Source of the DNA: Caenorhabditis remanei | Lineage: Eukaryota > Nematoda > Chromadorea > Rhabditida > Rhabditidae | Direction of reading: 5' to 3' | Length of the DNA: 64,000 nucleotides | Assembly: GCF_010183535.1 (NCBI RefSeq) | Contig: NC_071331.1 | Coordinates: 6,200,001 to 6,264,000, forward strand | Shown here: piece by piece, positions 36,001-44,520 of the stretch | Position numbering within the stretch: position 1 is the first letter of the stretch | Layout: every line of letters starts with the position of its first letter | The notes under the pieces: model-generated | Seen by the model: the letters and a program-made list of their open reading frames with translations, nothing else | What the model was told of the DNA's origin: nothing | Database searches by the model: none | Made by a program: the position numbers and the translations under genes

Positions 36001-39000
36001 TTTTGCGGAGGTTGATGAGGAAGGTAGAGCACTTTTTTGTTTTTTTTGCAAAATGAATATTTTTAGGGACCCTACCACCTCAAATTGACCTTTTGAAACA
36101 TTTATAAAAAATAATTTTCCGGTTTCATTCATACGATTTTTTAAGCGTGTACCAAAATTCAATGGTACATTTAGTCCAATTAAATTTTTTTTGCAGTAAC
36201 AAATCTGACATCACACGAAGTGCAATTCCGAGTATCGGCCTACGGAAGAACCGGCTTCGGACCCACATCCAATCCGTCACTACCCGTCAAAATTCCGATC
36301 AGTGAGAACGATTTGGCCACGTGTGAGTTTTTTTTAATACGGTTTTGGGGAAGTGAGAAAAAAATCGGGGATGAAAATTTTATGATTAGTATTGTGTGGC
36401 CGCTAGATTTAATGAAATTTTCGGTTTTAAGGACCAGGTCACAGAGGTGCGAGGCGTAAGGTCCACGACAAAAAGATTTAAATTTTTCCGTGTTGCGTTG
36501 CGTGCGAGTCGTTATATTGAAAGATACGACAAAAAACGTAAATTTTGAATTTGGGATTCATCCAAGTCTTTTTTGGTACCGTGTGCGACGGAGCGCGATT
36601 AAGAGATTTTACGCCTCGCACTGTTGCGCCAGGTGCAATTTTTTTTTTGAAGTCTTCTGTTAGCCGGATTTTAACATAGCGTTCGATATTACTTTACCAA
36701 AATTCTAAACTCGAAACTGTAAAAATTTGCGAGCGAATTTTTTTTGCGTAGCGTAAATTTACTGAGCCTTAAACAATACAAAGTTCTTATTTGGATCTCA
36801 GCAAAATCTATTTTTGGCACCACGCTAACTGTTGTGCAACAGAGCACAATTGCTACACCTAGTGAAATCTCGAAAAGACGCGTGACGGTGGGAAAACTGA
36901 CCAAAAATTGGGGAAAACTGACATGAATCGGATAAAAAATTGGTCTATTAAGCTGCGTATGGAATTGCCACAGTAAAATGTCGAATTGGAAGTCTAGTGG
37001 AGCGCGTTTAATTACAGTACTCACCTCCAGATTCCCGCGATGCTGGGACCTAGCTATAATCCTTGCGCAACACGATATCAGCAACCGTGCTTCAATGGAT
37101 TTCTAGTTTCATGCCAGAAACATTTTTATAGAAATTAGTGTTTCAGTCAATTAACTTTCGCAAACTCAATTCCAATATTTGATGAACTGCCAATTTCAAC
37201 AATATCCATTTCCAGCTGCCGGCGCGCCACTGGCTCCTGGCAGACCATCGGTCATCGCCGTCGACGGACAAGGTGTCCTTCTCGAGTGGACCGCTCCAGT
37301 CGCCGACGTTCACTCCTCCCCTCCCCAAGGATACCAAGTCGAGTACCGTGTCTACGGAAGTCGTGATTGGATGATAGCCAACGAGCAACTCGTCCAAGAC
37401 ACAATGTTCACCGTCGAATCCCTTCGTCCCAACGGAGTTTACGAGTTTCGAGTGCGCGGGAAGAATCAGGATGGGCTAGGACACCCGAGTCTATCCTCCG
37501 GAGGTGTCGCTATCCGTCCAGCAGCGCCGCAGAGAAATGTGCCAACTAGAAAAGTGTCGGAGAGTGTGAACCCACCGGGACAGCCATCAATGGTGGAGGC
37601 TGGAGATGATTGGGTGAAGTTGGAATGGGCGCCAAGTGCAGAGAATGCGGGGTATATTGTGGAGTACAGAGAGGTCGGAGACCCAACATGGCATACCGCC
37701 AACTATGACCCAATTGTGCAGAATGGGATACAAGGTGAGTTGAAATTTCTTGAATTTACGGTTCTATTCCAGTTTAGATGTCATTTGAAAACTCAAACGT
37801 CCCAAAAAACACTTAGACGTCCCTTAAAACATTTCGATGCCTCTCAAAACATTCAAACGTCCTTTTTGGTCCCAAAAATGCTCAGAAATTTTTAAAATCC
37901 CAAAAAACGTTTCGGCGTCCCAAAAAATATTTAGACGTCCTGTTAACACTAAAAGTCACTGAAAGTGTTTAAGGGACGTCTAAATGTTTTTCGGGACGTT
38001 TAAACATTTCTGAGCACTTTTGGGACCACAAAGAGCGTTTGTGTCGTCTTTGTGTTTTTTGGGACTTCCAAGTTTTTAAGGGCATCTAAACTGGAATAGA
38101 GCCAAGTTTTCCTCAATTTCAATTTTCAGTGGAAGGACTGCGTCGCAACTCGACCTACGAATTCTGTGTGATCTCCGTCATCGACGCGGTCTCCTCACAC
38201 CCATCGGAAACTTCCGACGTCATTAATCTCCGCCCGCAGGGTCGCGCATCCTCCCTTCGCGTCGTTCCAGAAATGACCGAAGCTCCAGAATTCTTGGACA
38301 TCGATGGAGACAAGATTACGATTTGTTGGTTGCCTGCTCACAGTCAGCTACCGGTTATGGGGTATGACGTGGAATTCCGAGACCTACAACAAGACGATCG
38401 CTGGTACAAAGTGAATGATCAACCGGTGTTCGCGTGTAAAATGACAGTGGGTGACCTAATTCTGGATCACGATTACCAGTTCCGAGTGTTGGCTCACAAT
38501 GCGTCCGGATGCTCCCAACCGAGTCCACCGTCACAGTTTGTGCACATTGAGCCGTCCACAAGTGAGTCATACCTTTAAAAAAAAGTCAGCTGTTTCTTAT
38601 CAGTGACAAAGGTTTCTTATCACCTTGTTTCCTAGTTTCATAACTCTCAAATTTGATTTCCAGACCGCCTCTCCTCCCACACCTTGGACTCGCCGAATCT
38701 TGGACACAACGATATTGTTAAGTACGTGGAGGCTAACCGTTTCGGTGCAGTACCGTTGCTTCAAGAGGAAATGGTTCGAGAGTCGCCACCACTTCCGGAA
38801 CGAGATGATTCACCGCCGCCGTTGAGACGGGCGAATAATAATGGTGAGTGATACAGATATTTCACAACAATACAATCCTAAATAAGGACTTTGTTGATAA
38901 AAAATGAAATAGGAAAAATGAAACCGAAAATATTTGGAGAACGTGTTCTCTGTCAAATAATTCAAATTGATATGTTTCCAAACAAAACAAGTCAGTTGCC

Positions 39001-42000
39001 TATTTTTTTTGTACTTGACAACTTTTTAATTGCTAAGTACGTAGTGTTTCTCGGATAATGTCTTTTGAAGACAGGTTATAAGGAGTGAAGCGATAATGAG
39101 AGAAATAAATTGTTAATAGTAATAGAGAAAAAAATAATGATAAAAAATATGGAGCAATTGAAACCGGGAAAAAAAGTTTAAAACTAGAAAAGTCATTTTA
39201 AGATTATATCATAATAAACAAATATATAAATAAATATCTCAATTTCGTACAAATAACACAAGAGTTAGAAGATAGCTTGATTTGTGTACACAACTTTCTG
39301 ATTGTGTAAATCTCTAACTTTTCCAATTTTTGCTCGTTTTAAGAGTTTATTAGTCTAAAATAATCAGAAAAGCAAAATAAGTCAAGATTATGCTCAAATG
39401 AAAGGTCTCAACATGCGGATTTTGAATCTAAAATTAATATTTTGTGAAAATCAGTTTTGGTTGAGTTCTGACCTGTTTTAAGATGTGGAGAGTTTTGAAT
39501 AGTTTTGAAAATCTGTAACTTTTTTAATTTTTTGCTTGTTTTGGAACATGAAATTGTGAAAATTGAAAGACATTTGCTTGCCTTTTAATTATGATATAAA
39601 CTGTTGAAAACGATGGAAGAATAGCGCAACAATTCCACAACCACTCAAGGATCAAAATAGAAAACGTAAAACAGTAAAAAAAATTCTGAAATTGAATTTT
39701 TTGTTAACACTTTGAAATCGTGTAAACAGTGTCCCAAATAGTAAATTTTGTTAAGCATGAAATTTTTATGACAAATACAACTATGTAGTTTACGACTTTT
39801 TGAGTGCCATCGTAATTGTGAAAATTGAGAGACACTTTTAACTATGATTAAAAATGTGAAGAAGAGAAGGCAAACTCCTCATCAATTCCGCTATTACTCA
39901 AGGAACAAAATAGAAAATGTAAAGCAAAATTATTTTTTCAGAAACTGAAAATTTGGCAAAATTTTGAGAGCGTGTCCCCAGTGTCCGAAATAGTCAACTT
40001 GATTTGAGCGTAAAATTTTGTAGTTAACAACTTCTTTATAGCTATCGTGATTGTGGGAATTTGAAAAAAAGTATAGGAAATAGTAGAAGGAGTGTGAGAT
40101 AGCTCTGACAATAAACTACAGTATCTGACTTCGCTTTCAATGATAAATGTTGCTGAAGGTGCCATTAATCTAACAGAGTCGAAATTACTGGCTGCACTAT
40201 ATGGAAAACTTGAAGTAGTAAAATAATCTAGCATCTAGCCCGAAACTAGAAATAGTCAAACTTTGAGAGCTTGTCTCACTGTCCCAAGCAGTTCATTTTG
40301 TTCGAGTTGAAAATTGCATTGGCAAGCAAACATGGGTTTCCATTTTGTAGTTTATATTTTTTAATAGGGTACGTAGTTTCTTACAGAAAGCATACTGCCA
40401 CGGGCTGAAATTGGAATTTTTTTTTGGTCCGGCCCGAGGTTTGAAAATCAAACATTTTTTTAAAACTAAATTGTGAACCAAATTTTGAAACGTCGATTTT
40501 TGACTACACTTCAGAATTCAATCAAAAGATACTTATGAATCAAGAAATTGGATTTTTAAATGAAAAATCGTTGAAAATTTCAAAAAATGGGTCAAAAAGT
40601 AGGTACCTTTTCTTGAAGCGGGGCCGGGCCGAAATTTGACAAGTATGACGACAAGAAGCGAAAAAAAGGTTAAACAATCAATCATTGAAAAAAATGATGA
40701 TGGAAATAAATCGGGAACTAGAAACAGTTTAAAAAAATTTAGCTCGAACAGAAAACACTCAAAGTTTGAGAGCGTTTGTGCTAGAAAAGACTGATGCATT
40801 ATTTTCATAGTAGAAAAGTGGTTTGTACACCTGTGCAGCAGCAATAGTGAAACATGATAACGGAACAAAATGGAAAAGTTGAAACAGTGAAAAGGTTAGC
40901 TCCAAATTGGAAAGAGGCGCCACTTGAGAGTACATGGTCTTGTAAATAGTTATGTTCATGTTTGTCCTAACTTAAAATTTTTGATGAGAAATGACATGTC
41001 ATAGTGTCATAGAATAACTTTGTTCAAATTGGAAATTTTTGGAATGAATAAAACTAGAATATCATTTTTGCAGTTGAAAATTTCATACAAAAAATGATAA
41101 AAACAAGTGGAAAAACTGAAACAGTGAAAACTTTAACCCACAACTGGAAATTATAGAATTTCGAGGCTATTTTGAAATAATCGCTTTTAACAATTGAATT
41201 ACCATCAGTTAAAAGAGCGATAACTCAAAAACTCCATTATTTTCAGTCCAATGGCGCGATCCATCTCTCAAAGAAGTCATCGAGTACCTCTCCTCCCAAG
41301 ACAAGGACAAACAACTAAATGCATCCGGTTACCTTCAACATCTCACCTACAGTGACAACCTCATCAAAGAAGAGACTCGAGAACTCGGTGGGATCCCGAA
41401 ACTTATTGCTCTCCTCCGATCAGACACCCCGAGAATCCAGAAGAATGCCTGTGCCTGCTTGAAGAATCTCAGCTACGGAAAGGAGAATGATGCGAACAAG
41501 TTGGCAGTGATGGAAGGGGATGGTGTACGTCTTCTGGCTGAAGTCTTGAGAACAACTCATGATGCATCGGTCAAGGAGGAGGCAACAGCAGCTCTTTGGA
41601 ACCTGAGCTCGGCGGATATGTTGAAACCAGTCATCCTTGAATCCGCTACGGAGATACTAAGCCAACAGGTTATCGCTCCAATCTTCACTCAAAACGGGTC
41701 AGGGACCGCTGTCGACCCATCCCGCCACTTTGGATCCACCCTATTCAAAAATTCTACTGGAATCCTTCGAAATGTGTCAGCAGCATCGCAAACCGCTAGA
41801 CGACGCCTTCGAGATGTGCCGAATCTCATCGAAGCTCTGGTTCATTTCCTGACTCATTCCATACAAAGGACTCAGGTGGATACACCGACGGTGGAGAATG
41901 CGGTGTGCTTGCTGAGGAATTTAAGTTATAGAATTCAAGAAGTGGTTGACCCGAACTATGATCCAGCAGCCGCCCATATCAACTCGAAGAATATGAAACA

Positions 42001-44228
42001 TGCGGCATCACCAAAGCCTAAAAAGAAGGAAAAAGAAAAGAAAAAGGATAAGGACTCCAAAAAAAACCCGAAGAACATCGCAACGGGACCATCCGTACTC
42101 TGGCAGCCACATGTCGTAAAACTCTACCTGAAACTTCTCCAAGATAGCTCTAATATTGAGACACTTGAAGCGTCGGCTGGTGCTATCCAAAACTTGGCCG
42201 CGTGCCAATTCCCACCATCTGCCGAGGTTCGTGCGGCGGTTCGTGTTGAGAAGGGCCTTCCGGTACTGGTAGAGTTGATCAGACTTCCCGAAGACTTTGT
42301 GGTGTGCGCAGTGGCGACGGCGTTGAGGAATTTGGCGATTGATCCAAGGAATCGAGAGCTTATTGGTTAGTTTATCTTTTCAACAACAAGTCAAGATTAA
42401 CCGCTCAAAAAGTTTCAGGAAAATACGCTCTCCGTGAATTCCTCGACAAGCTTCCGGAGGCTGGCTCCCCACGTCGCAGCAACGTGTCCGATCAGACCAT
42501 CGGAGCAGTCTTGGGAATTCTATTCGAGATTGTCAGGAGCTCGGCGGCCTACACGAAAGATGTTCATGAGTTGAAAGGTATGTAGATCAAAATGTTTTCG
42601 AAAATTTAAATTTTTTTATATGAATCGATTCAGAAAGCCTAGGTCCGAAAAAAAATCGCTCCTCGTCGTGCAATTGAATATTTTCAAAAATTTTCTTGCA
42701 AAAATTGAAAATTCACGTTCACTACGTACTGAAAAAGTGCGCGACGGATAGCGATTTTTGACACTTTGAGGCCTCATAACTCATTTCAGATTTTTTGATT
42801 TTCAAACATGGCTCCAAGAGAATTTTTTCTTTTCTCTGGGTTTCTGATTTGAAAAAACCTTAATTTTTGGAATAGTGGTGCCCCTTTTTAACCACATAGA
42901 AAACATCAAACCCAGTTTTGTTCCAGGCACCGACAAACTGCGAGCACTCTCCCGCTCGTATCCAACATATTCTCATCGAGTGTGCAAGTATGCCAGTCAG
43001 GTACTGTATGTGATGTGGCAGCACAAGGAGCTTCACGATGGATTCAAGAGGAGTGGACTCAAGGAGGCGGACTTCTATTCGGGAACTGCAAGGAGGTAAG
43101 AATCAGGATTTTCTGTTTCAACTAGTTTAGTTTTGCAAAAATATTATTTTTCTCCGATTGATCCGTTGTGTATAGAATGCGAAAAAAAATTCGGACAGAT
43201 TTCGGAAAAACCGTTCGAAAAATTATGGAAATTTGCCCTGAAATTTTCAAAAATTAAGTAACAAAGCTAGTTTTTTTCCTGAACGTTTTTCTAATTTTGT
43301 ACTCAAAAACTGGTTTCTGGAGTCTTTTCTTTAAATACTTACAGTTTTCATACAAATTCAAAATGTTTTCCTCCGAAAAACTCACTTTTAAAGACAGTTT
43401 TCTTGAAATTTTTTTTCGAGTTTTTCGGTTTTTTCGGTCAAAAATTTTCGAATAAAACGTTGATGTTCTCAATATTTCGGTTTTCGAAAAAAGGTTTCTT
43501 AGGGATCTACAGGTTGGGAAAATCCGGGCCAACCCGGCTTCGCCCGGATTCAAAAATGTGCGCAATTTTTTTTGAAATTTTTTTTGAAATTTTCATCAAA
43601 AAAATAGTAAAAATTCTCCAGTATTCTCGTACGCTTCAAAAAAATAGTCGAAAATTCGACTTTTTTGGAAAAAAAAAATCAAATTTTTTTGAAAATATTT
43701 CAAATTTCTACAAGAGCCGTGCCGAGGAAAATTCTTCAGTCGGCCCGGCCCGGCCCGGATTTTCCCAACCCTGATCTACAGTAAGGATCAGAATTTTCCG
43801 TTTCAACTAGCTTAGTTCTGCAAAGATTTTTTTCCCTCGATTGATCCGAACAGAATCAGCAAGGCTGTGCAAAATTTTTTTTTCGAAATATTCGATTTTT
43901 AGGTACAAAATTTTTCGAAAAAATTTCTGCGACAGATTCTAGGACGATTAATGTTCCTGCATTTTCCAGAGGCGACTCGTCTACCCTTGCGCGTCCCATC
44001 TCCTCGCAAGGCCGTGAACGTCCATCAATGCACAATCTCGACGAGACCCTTTCATCTGGCGGTGGCTACGGTACCATGGATCATCGTCACCCGCCAAACT
44101 CGAACCGCCCAGCCAGTGCCACGTCACAAACCATCCAACGAAGATACGACCAGGTGCCGAGTGGACCCGTCTACGCATCTGTAAACAAGCAATCGCCACG
44201 TGGCAATGTGGATGATAGCTGGGTATAG
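17873..44228 (+). CDS. jac-1: p120/delta-catenin family protein with FN3 domains (JAC-1-like), 13 coding exons
   Basis: Coding exons: 17873-18033, 26067-26129, 27195-27348, 30491-30725, 30992-31189, 36197-36322, 37216-37734, 38130-38561, 38664-38843, 41247-42365, 42419-42577, 42927-43095, 43970-44228. They sum to 3774 nt (1257 aa), every junction is GT..AG, and the frame stays open throughout. Order: acidic, Tyr/Ser-rich N-terminus (1-205); FN3 domains at about 210-304, 317-414, 431-521 and 536-627; Pro-rich linker; armadillo repeats about 695-1165 with a Lys-rich insert near 943-966; Ser/Gly tail ending DSWV. In this family the ARM block binds the cadherin juxtamembrane tail at adherens junctions, and DSWV is the PDZ-binding end of delta-catenin, ARVCF and p0071. 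FN3 domains are absent from vertebrate p120 but known in the C. elegans member, so I use jac-1. Start: ATG directly after a TTTCCAG acceptor, which fits trans-splicing or an upstream 5' exon. Confidence 0.88.
18838..19665. repeat. tandem duplication in jac-1 intron 1
   Basis: 18838-19010 and 19539-19665 share TTGGTGACTGTGT, CAGAAATACCATAA and CCAAGTTAAAAGTTT in order, with substitutions and small gaps. No exact CTGTTTCA core survives in either copy. Confidence 0.7.
20306..20313 (-). promoter_or_regulatory. CTGTTTCA box in jac-1 intron 1
   Basis: TGAAACAG followed by TTTATTTTTC; antisense to jac-1. Confidence 0.52.
20408..20539. mobile_element. eroded relative of the 14.7-kb element
   Basis: CAGGGATTTGCCGAAC at the left and GTCCGCACATTCCTG at the right resemble the 14.7-kb termini; the interior has AATTCGGAA/TTCCGAAA phrases. 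No target duplication. Lies in jac-1 intron 1. Confidence 0.5.
20892..20899 (+). promoter_or_regulatory. CTGTTTCA box in jac-1 intron 1
   Basis: Exact core with a second partial core (TTGTTTCACT) about 30 nt upstream. Confidence 0.52.
21065..21072 (+). promoter_or_regulatory. CTGTTTCA box in jac-1 intron 1
   Basis: Exact core after GTAT, followed by TCTACTTTTTAAC. Confidence 0.52.
21761..22910. mobile_element. palindromic element, TA-flanked, copy 1 (1.15 kb)
   Basis: Starts TACAGTAGCGAGCATAGG and ends in its reverse complement; arms are near-perfect over about 550 bp and meet near 22320-22360. TA at each end fits a Tc1/mariner-type duplication. No transposase. Located in jac-1 intron 1. 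Confidence 0.85.
22993..23000 (+). promoter_or_regulatory. CTGTTTCA box in jac-1 intron 1, duplicated block
   Basis: Exact core; the tandem paralogue near 23502 has CTGTTTCG. Confidence 0.58.
23341..23431. mobile_element. short GC-rich inverted element in jac-1 intron 1
   Basis: CCGGGCCGGATCCGG and CCGGATCCGGCCCGG face each other around a 40-bp core; the right end TTGCAAGTATG is that of the 8.0-kb family. About 90 bp; no clear duplication. Confidence 0.55.
24110..24117 (+). promoter_or_regulatory. CTGTTTCA box in jac-1 intron 1
   Basis: Exact core after ACACATA. Confidence 0.52.
24801..24834. repeat. GT/AC dinucleotide hairpin
   Basis: A TG run ending GTGCTCG faces CGAGCAC followed by an AC run, a nearly loop-free perfect inverted repeat in jac-1 intron 1. 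Confidence 0.8.
25833..25840 (-). promoter_or_regulatory. CTGTTTCA box in jac-1 intron 1
   Basis: TGAAACAG in TTCTGAAACAGCAAATC; antisense to jac-1. Confidence 0.52.
26067..26129 (+). CDS. jac-1: jac-1 exon 2 (residues 54-75)
   Basis: A 63-nt exon between TTTTTTTCAG and GTGAGT. It reads STVPKEAVPQEWLVENQVVD in the only open frame and keeps phase 2 on both sides, so skipping it would not shift the frame. It sits alone after an 8-kb intron. Confidence 0.75.
26513..26520 (-). promoter_or_regulatory. CTGTTTCA box in jac-1 intron 2
   Basis: TGAAACAG after ATATTT; antisense to jac-1. Confidence 0.5.
26962..27075. repeat. small inverted element in jac-1 intron 2
   Basis: GGTCTCGTTGC near 26970 and its complement GCAACGAGACC near 27047 bracket about 70 bp. 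A common type of dispersed nematode repeat; no duplication seen. Confidence 0.55.
27195..27348 (+). CDS. jac-1: jac-1 exon 3 (residues 75-126)
   Basis: Acceptor TTTTTGCAG, donor AAA|GTGAGT. Encodes a low-complexity Ser/Tyr segment (SSYSYSYESHYDNPPEEEYEHF), a likely phosphorylation-prone region. Ends exactly in phase 0. Confidence 0.8.
29381..29388 (-). promoter_or_regulatory. CTGTTTCA box in jac-1 intron 3
   Basis: TGAAACAG followed by TCACATTTATTG; antisense to jac-1. Confidence 0.52.
29804..29811 (+). promoter_or_regulatory. CTGTTTCA box in jac-1 intron 3
   Basis: Exact core followed by TATAATTAATTG, strongly AT-rich downstream. Confidence 0.55.
30491..30725 (+). CDS. jac-1: jac-1 exon 4 (residues 127-205)
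   Basis: Acceptor ATTCCAG, donor GAAG|GTGAGA. Encodes a Thr/Val/Arg-rich start, then a Ser/Pro/Gly-rich disordered region with PTPSPV and APPPAPHG. No domain is recognisable. It links the acidic N-terminus to the first FN3 domain. Confidence 0.8.
30859..30866 (-). promoter_or_regulatory. CTGTTTCA box in jac-1 intron 4
   Basis: TGAAACAG followed by AAAAAAACTG inside a 266-nt intron, only about 130 bp from either exon. Confidence 0.52.
30992..31189 (+). CDS. jac-1: jac-1 exon 5 (residues 205-271; first FN3, N-terminal part)
   Basis: Acceptor TTCTTCCAG, donor AGAG|GTGAGG. SAPGVPDVVDAG, VTVVWSAP and IRGYQLQMRE match FN3 strands A-C, including the conserved Trp of strand B. The domain continues in exon 6, 5 kb downstream, so the intron splits the fold. 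Confidence 0.85.
32356..32363 (+). promoter_or_regulatory. CTGTTTCA box in jac-1 intron 5
   Basis: Exact core after TTATCA, sense to jac-1. Confidence 0.5.
32516..32630. mobile_element. short GC-rich inverted element in jac-1 intron 5
   Basis: CAAACTTGTC at the left and GACAAGTTTG at the right bracket repeated GGCTCGG/CCGAGCC runs, 115 bp overall. Flanking duplication is weak (5 of 8). Confidence 0.6.
33358..34711. mobile_element. palindromic element, TA-flanked, copy 2 (1.35 kb)
   Basis: Same ends and arms as the 21.8-kb copy, but about 200 bp longer because the central hairpin module (about 33848-34020) is followed by a second, better-preserved one (about 34030-34215). Located in jac-1 intron 5. 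Confidence 0.85.
35673..35680 (-). promoter_or_regulatory. CTGTTTCA box in jac-1 intron 5
   Basis: TGAAACAG followed by TAAAAATC, about 260 bp left of the alternative first exon. Confidence 0.52.
35939..36023 (+). CDS. jac-1: alternative first coding exon of jac-1 (ATG at 35948)
   Basis: Preceded by AATATTAG and followed by GTAGAG. From ATG 35948, 25 codons plus one base read MIVERHLELTEHHEHHQS..EVDEE and join exon 6 in frame, predicting a 1012-residue isoform that starts inside the first FN3 domain. It cannot be an internal exon after exon 5, because that phase meets TGA at once and the ATG frame has TGA just upstream. Only 9 nt separate the acceptor from ATG, as in SL1 trans-spliced starts. 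An upstream promoter in intron 5 is implied but not visible. Confidence 0.55.
36197..36322 (+). CDS. jac-1: jac-1 exon 6 (residues 271-313; first FN3, C-terminal part)
   Basis: Acceptor TTTTTGCAG, donor ACGT|GTGAGT. The upstream alternative donor GTGTGA would break the frame and is rejected. VQFRVSAYGRTGFGPTS is the F-G hairpin of an FN3 domain. Both exon 5 and the alternative first exon at 35948 can splice here in frame. Confidence 0.85.
36440..36635. repeat. inverted repeat in jac-1 intron 6
   Basis: GTGCGAGGCGTAA near 36447 and TTACGCCTCGCAC near 36610 form the arms; the interior carries GCGTGCGAGTCG and GGAGCGCGATT. Likely a degenerate miniature element. Confidence 0.55.
37216..37734 (+). 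CDS. jac-1: jac-1 exon 7 (residues 313-486; second FN3 and most of third FN3)
   Basis: Acceptor ATTTCCAG, donor CAAG|GTGAGT. Second FN3 at about 317-414 (VLLEWTAP; GYQVEYRVYG; YEFRVRGKNQDGLG) and third FN3 from about 431 (VKLEWAPS; GYIVEYREVG). The 37179 start of the open frame lies in the intron and is not a real start. Confidence 0.9.
37760..38102. repeat. intronic foldback repeat filling jac-1 intron 7
   Basis: GGTTCTATTCCAGTTTAGATG at the left is mirrored near 38080-38102. Between them lie short tandem units built on AAAACATTTAGACGTCCC, with the opposite strand version in the right half. It occupies nearly all of a 395-nt intron yet leaves both splice sites clean. Confidence 0.8.
38130..38561 (+). 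CDS. jac-1: jac-1 exon 8 (residues 486-630; end of third FN3 and fourth FN3)
   Basis: Acceptor AATTTTCAG, donor ACAA|GTGAGT. LRRNSTYEFCVISV completes FN3-3. FN3-4 spans about 536-627 (ITICWLPA; GYDVEFRDL; YQFRVLAHNASGCSQPS). The preceding intron is almost filled by a foldback element. Confidence 0.9.
38664..38843 (+). CDS. jac-1: jac-1 exon 9 (residues 630-690; linker)
   Basis: Acceptor GATTTCCAG, donor AATG|GTGAGT. Encodes a linker with ESPPLPERDDSPPPLRR, a Pro/Arg-rich stretch that could be an SH3-type ligand (inference). It separates the FN3 block from the armadillo block. Confidence 0.82.
40391..40647. mobile_element. diverged GC-tipped hAT-like element in jac-1 intron 9
   Basis: Ends CATACTGCCACGGGC and GACAAGTATG, subterminal GGGCCGGGCC; flanks ACAGAAAG and ACGACAAG match at 6 of 8. 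An old member of the same family. Confidence 0.55.
40880..40887 (-). promoter_or_regulatory. CTGTTTCA box in jac-1 intron 9 array
   Basis: TGAAACAG in GAAAAGTTGAAACAGTGAAA, one unit of the intron 9 array. Confidence 0.55.
41117..41124 (-). promoter_or_regulatory. CTGTTTCA box in jac-1 intron 9 array
   Basis: Same context as 40880, 237 bp further right. Earlier array units have AAAACAGT or AAAGC at this position. Confidence 0.55.
41247..42365 (+). CDS. jac-1: jac-1 exon 10 (residues 690-1063; armadillo repeats)
   Basis: The longest exon (1119 nt), acceptor ATTTTCAG, donor ATTG|GTTAGT. It opens with WRDPSLKEVIEYLSSQD and carries successive ARM helices: LNASGYLQHLTY, IQKNACACLKNLSYG, EEATAALWNLSS, STGILRNVSAAS, VENAVCLLRNLSY, LEASAGAIQNLAA, VVCAVATALRNLA. 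A Lys-rich loop at 42010-42075 corresponds to the basic insert in p120-family ARM domains. Confidence 0.93.
42419..42577 (+). CDS. jac-1: jac-1 exon 11 (residues 1063-1116; armadillo repeat)
   Basis: A 53-nt intron (42366-42418) separates it from exon 10. Acceptor AGTTTCAG, donor AAAG|GTATGT. GKYALREFLDKL through IGAVLGILFEIVRSS continues the ARM superhelix. Confidence 0.88.
42927..43095 (+). CDS. jac-1: jac-1 exon 12 (residues 1116-1172; last armadillo repeat)
   Basis: Acceptor TTGTTCCAG, donor AGGAG|GTAAGA. VCKYASQVLYVMWQHKELHDGF resembles the final ARM repeat of delta-catenins, where a similar LWxYKELR-like motif occurs (family knowledge). Confidence 0.88.
43113..43120 (+). promoter_or_regulatory. 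CTGTTTCA box in jac-1 intron 12
   Basis: Exact core 18 nt after exon 12; TTTTCCGTTTCAACTAG near 43795 is a decayed duplicate (CCGTTTCA). Confidence 0.52.
43512..43770. mobile_element. related GC-tipped element in jac-1 intron 12
   Basis: Termini GGTTGGGAAAATCCGGGCC / GGCCCGGATTTTCCCAACC with flanking direct repeat GATCTACA (43504-43511, 43773-43780). The core is shared with the 8.0-kb family but the ends differ, so it is a distinct subfamily. Lies between ARM and tail exons without touching splice sites. Confidence 0.8.
43970..44228 (+). CDS. jac-1: jac-1 exon 13 (residues 1172-1257; PDZ-ligand tail)
   Basis: Acceptor ATTTTCCAG; stop TAG at 44226-44228. A Ser/Arg/Pro-rich tail ends in DDSWV. 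The C-terminal DSWV is the type II/III PDZ ligand seen in delta-catenin, ARVCF and p0071, which supports subfamily assignment and correct choice of the last exon. Confidence 0.9.
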
Positions 44229-44520
44229 GTTTTTATTGATTTTTTATTTTTTATTTTTAAATTTGTCTTCCGTCTTCCCGCTGAGAAAATCGACTAGATT
44301 ATTGTCTTTCCCCTTTTTCAACCCTGCCCAACACTTTCCAATTTTCACTTTTTATAATGCTCAAAATTTGCATTTTTGTCCCCTTCCTCACCCCCTCCCA
44401 CAAAAAACCGGTATCTAGAGAAAAAGTTCCGAAAAATTATTGTTTTTATTCATTTGCAATTCCATACCCCCTCTCCAACTATGTGCTATTTTCTGACCCG
44501 TTTTTGCTCTTTTTACCCGA

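Larger units (their letters stand above)
31190..36196 (+). other. jac-1 intron 5 (5.0 kb)
   Basis: Splits the first FN3 domain. Contains a diverged duplication (31500-31630 against 32040-32160), a small GC-rich inverted element, the long palindrome 33358-34711, two CTGTTTCA boxes and, near its 3' end, the alternative first exon at 35939-36023. Confidence 0.7.
38844..41246 (+). other. jac-1 intron 9 (2.4 kb), diverged tandem array
   Basis: Separates linker and ARM exons. Built largely from degenerate repeats around the phrase GGAACAAAATGGAAAA..GAAACAGTGAAAA, seen near 39626, 39870, 40840 and 41095. The TGAAACAG core is exact only in the last two. A GC-tipped hAT-like element sits at 40391-40647. 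Confidence 0.6.

Noticed and set aside
36197..36459. jac-1 exon 6 reading on to the 36459 stop as a terminal exon
   Set aside because: The GTGAGT donor at 36323 joins exon 7 in frame and restores FN3 continuity; the read-through tail has no domain character.
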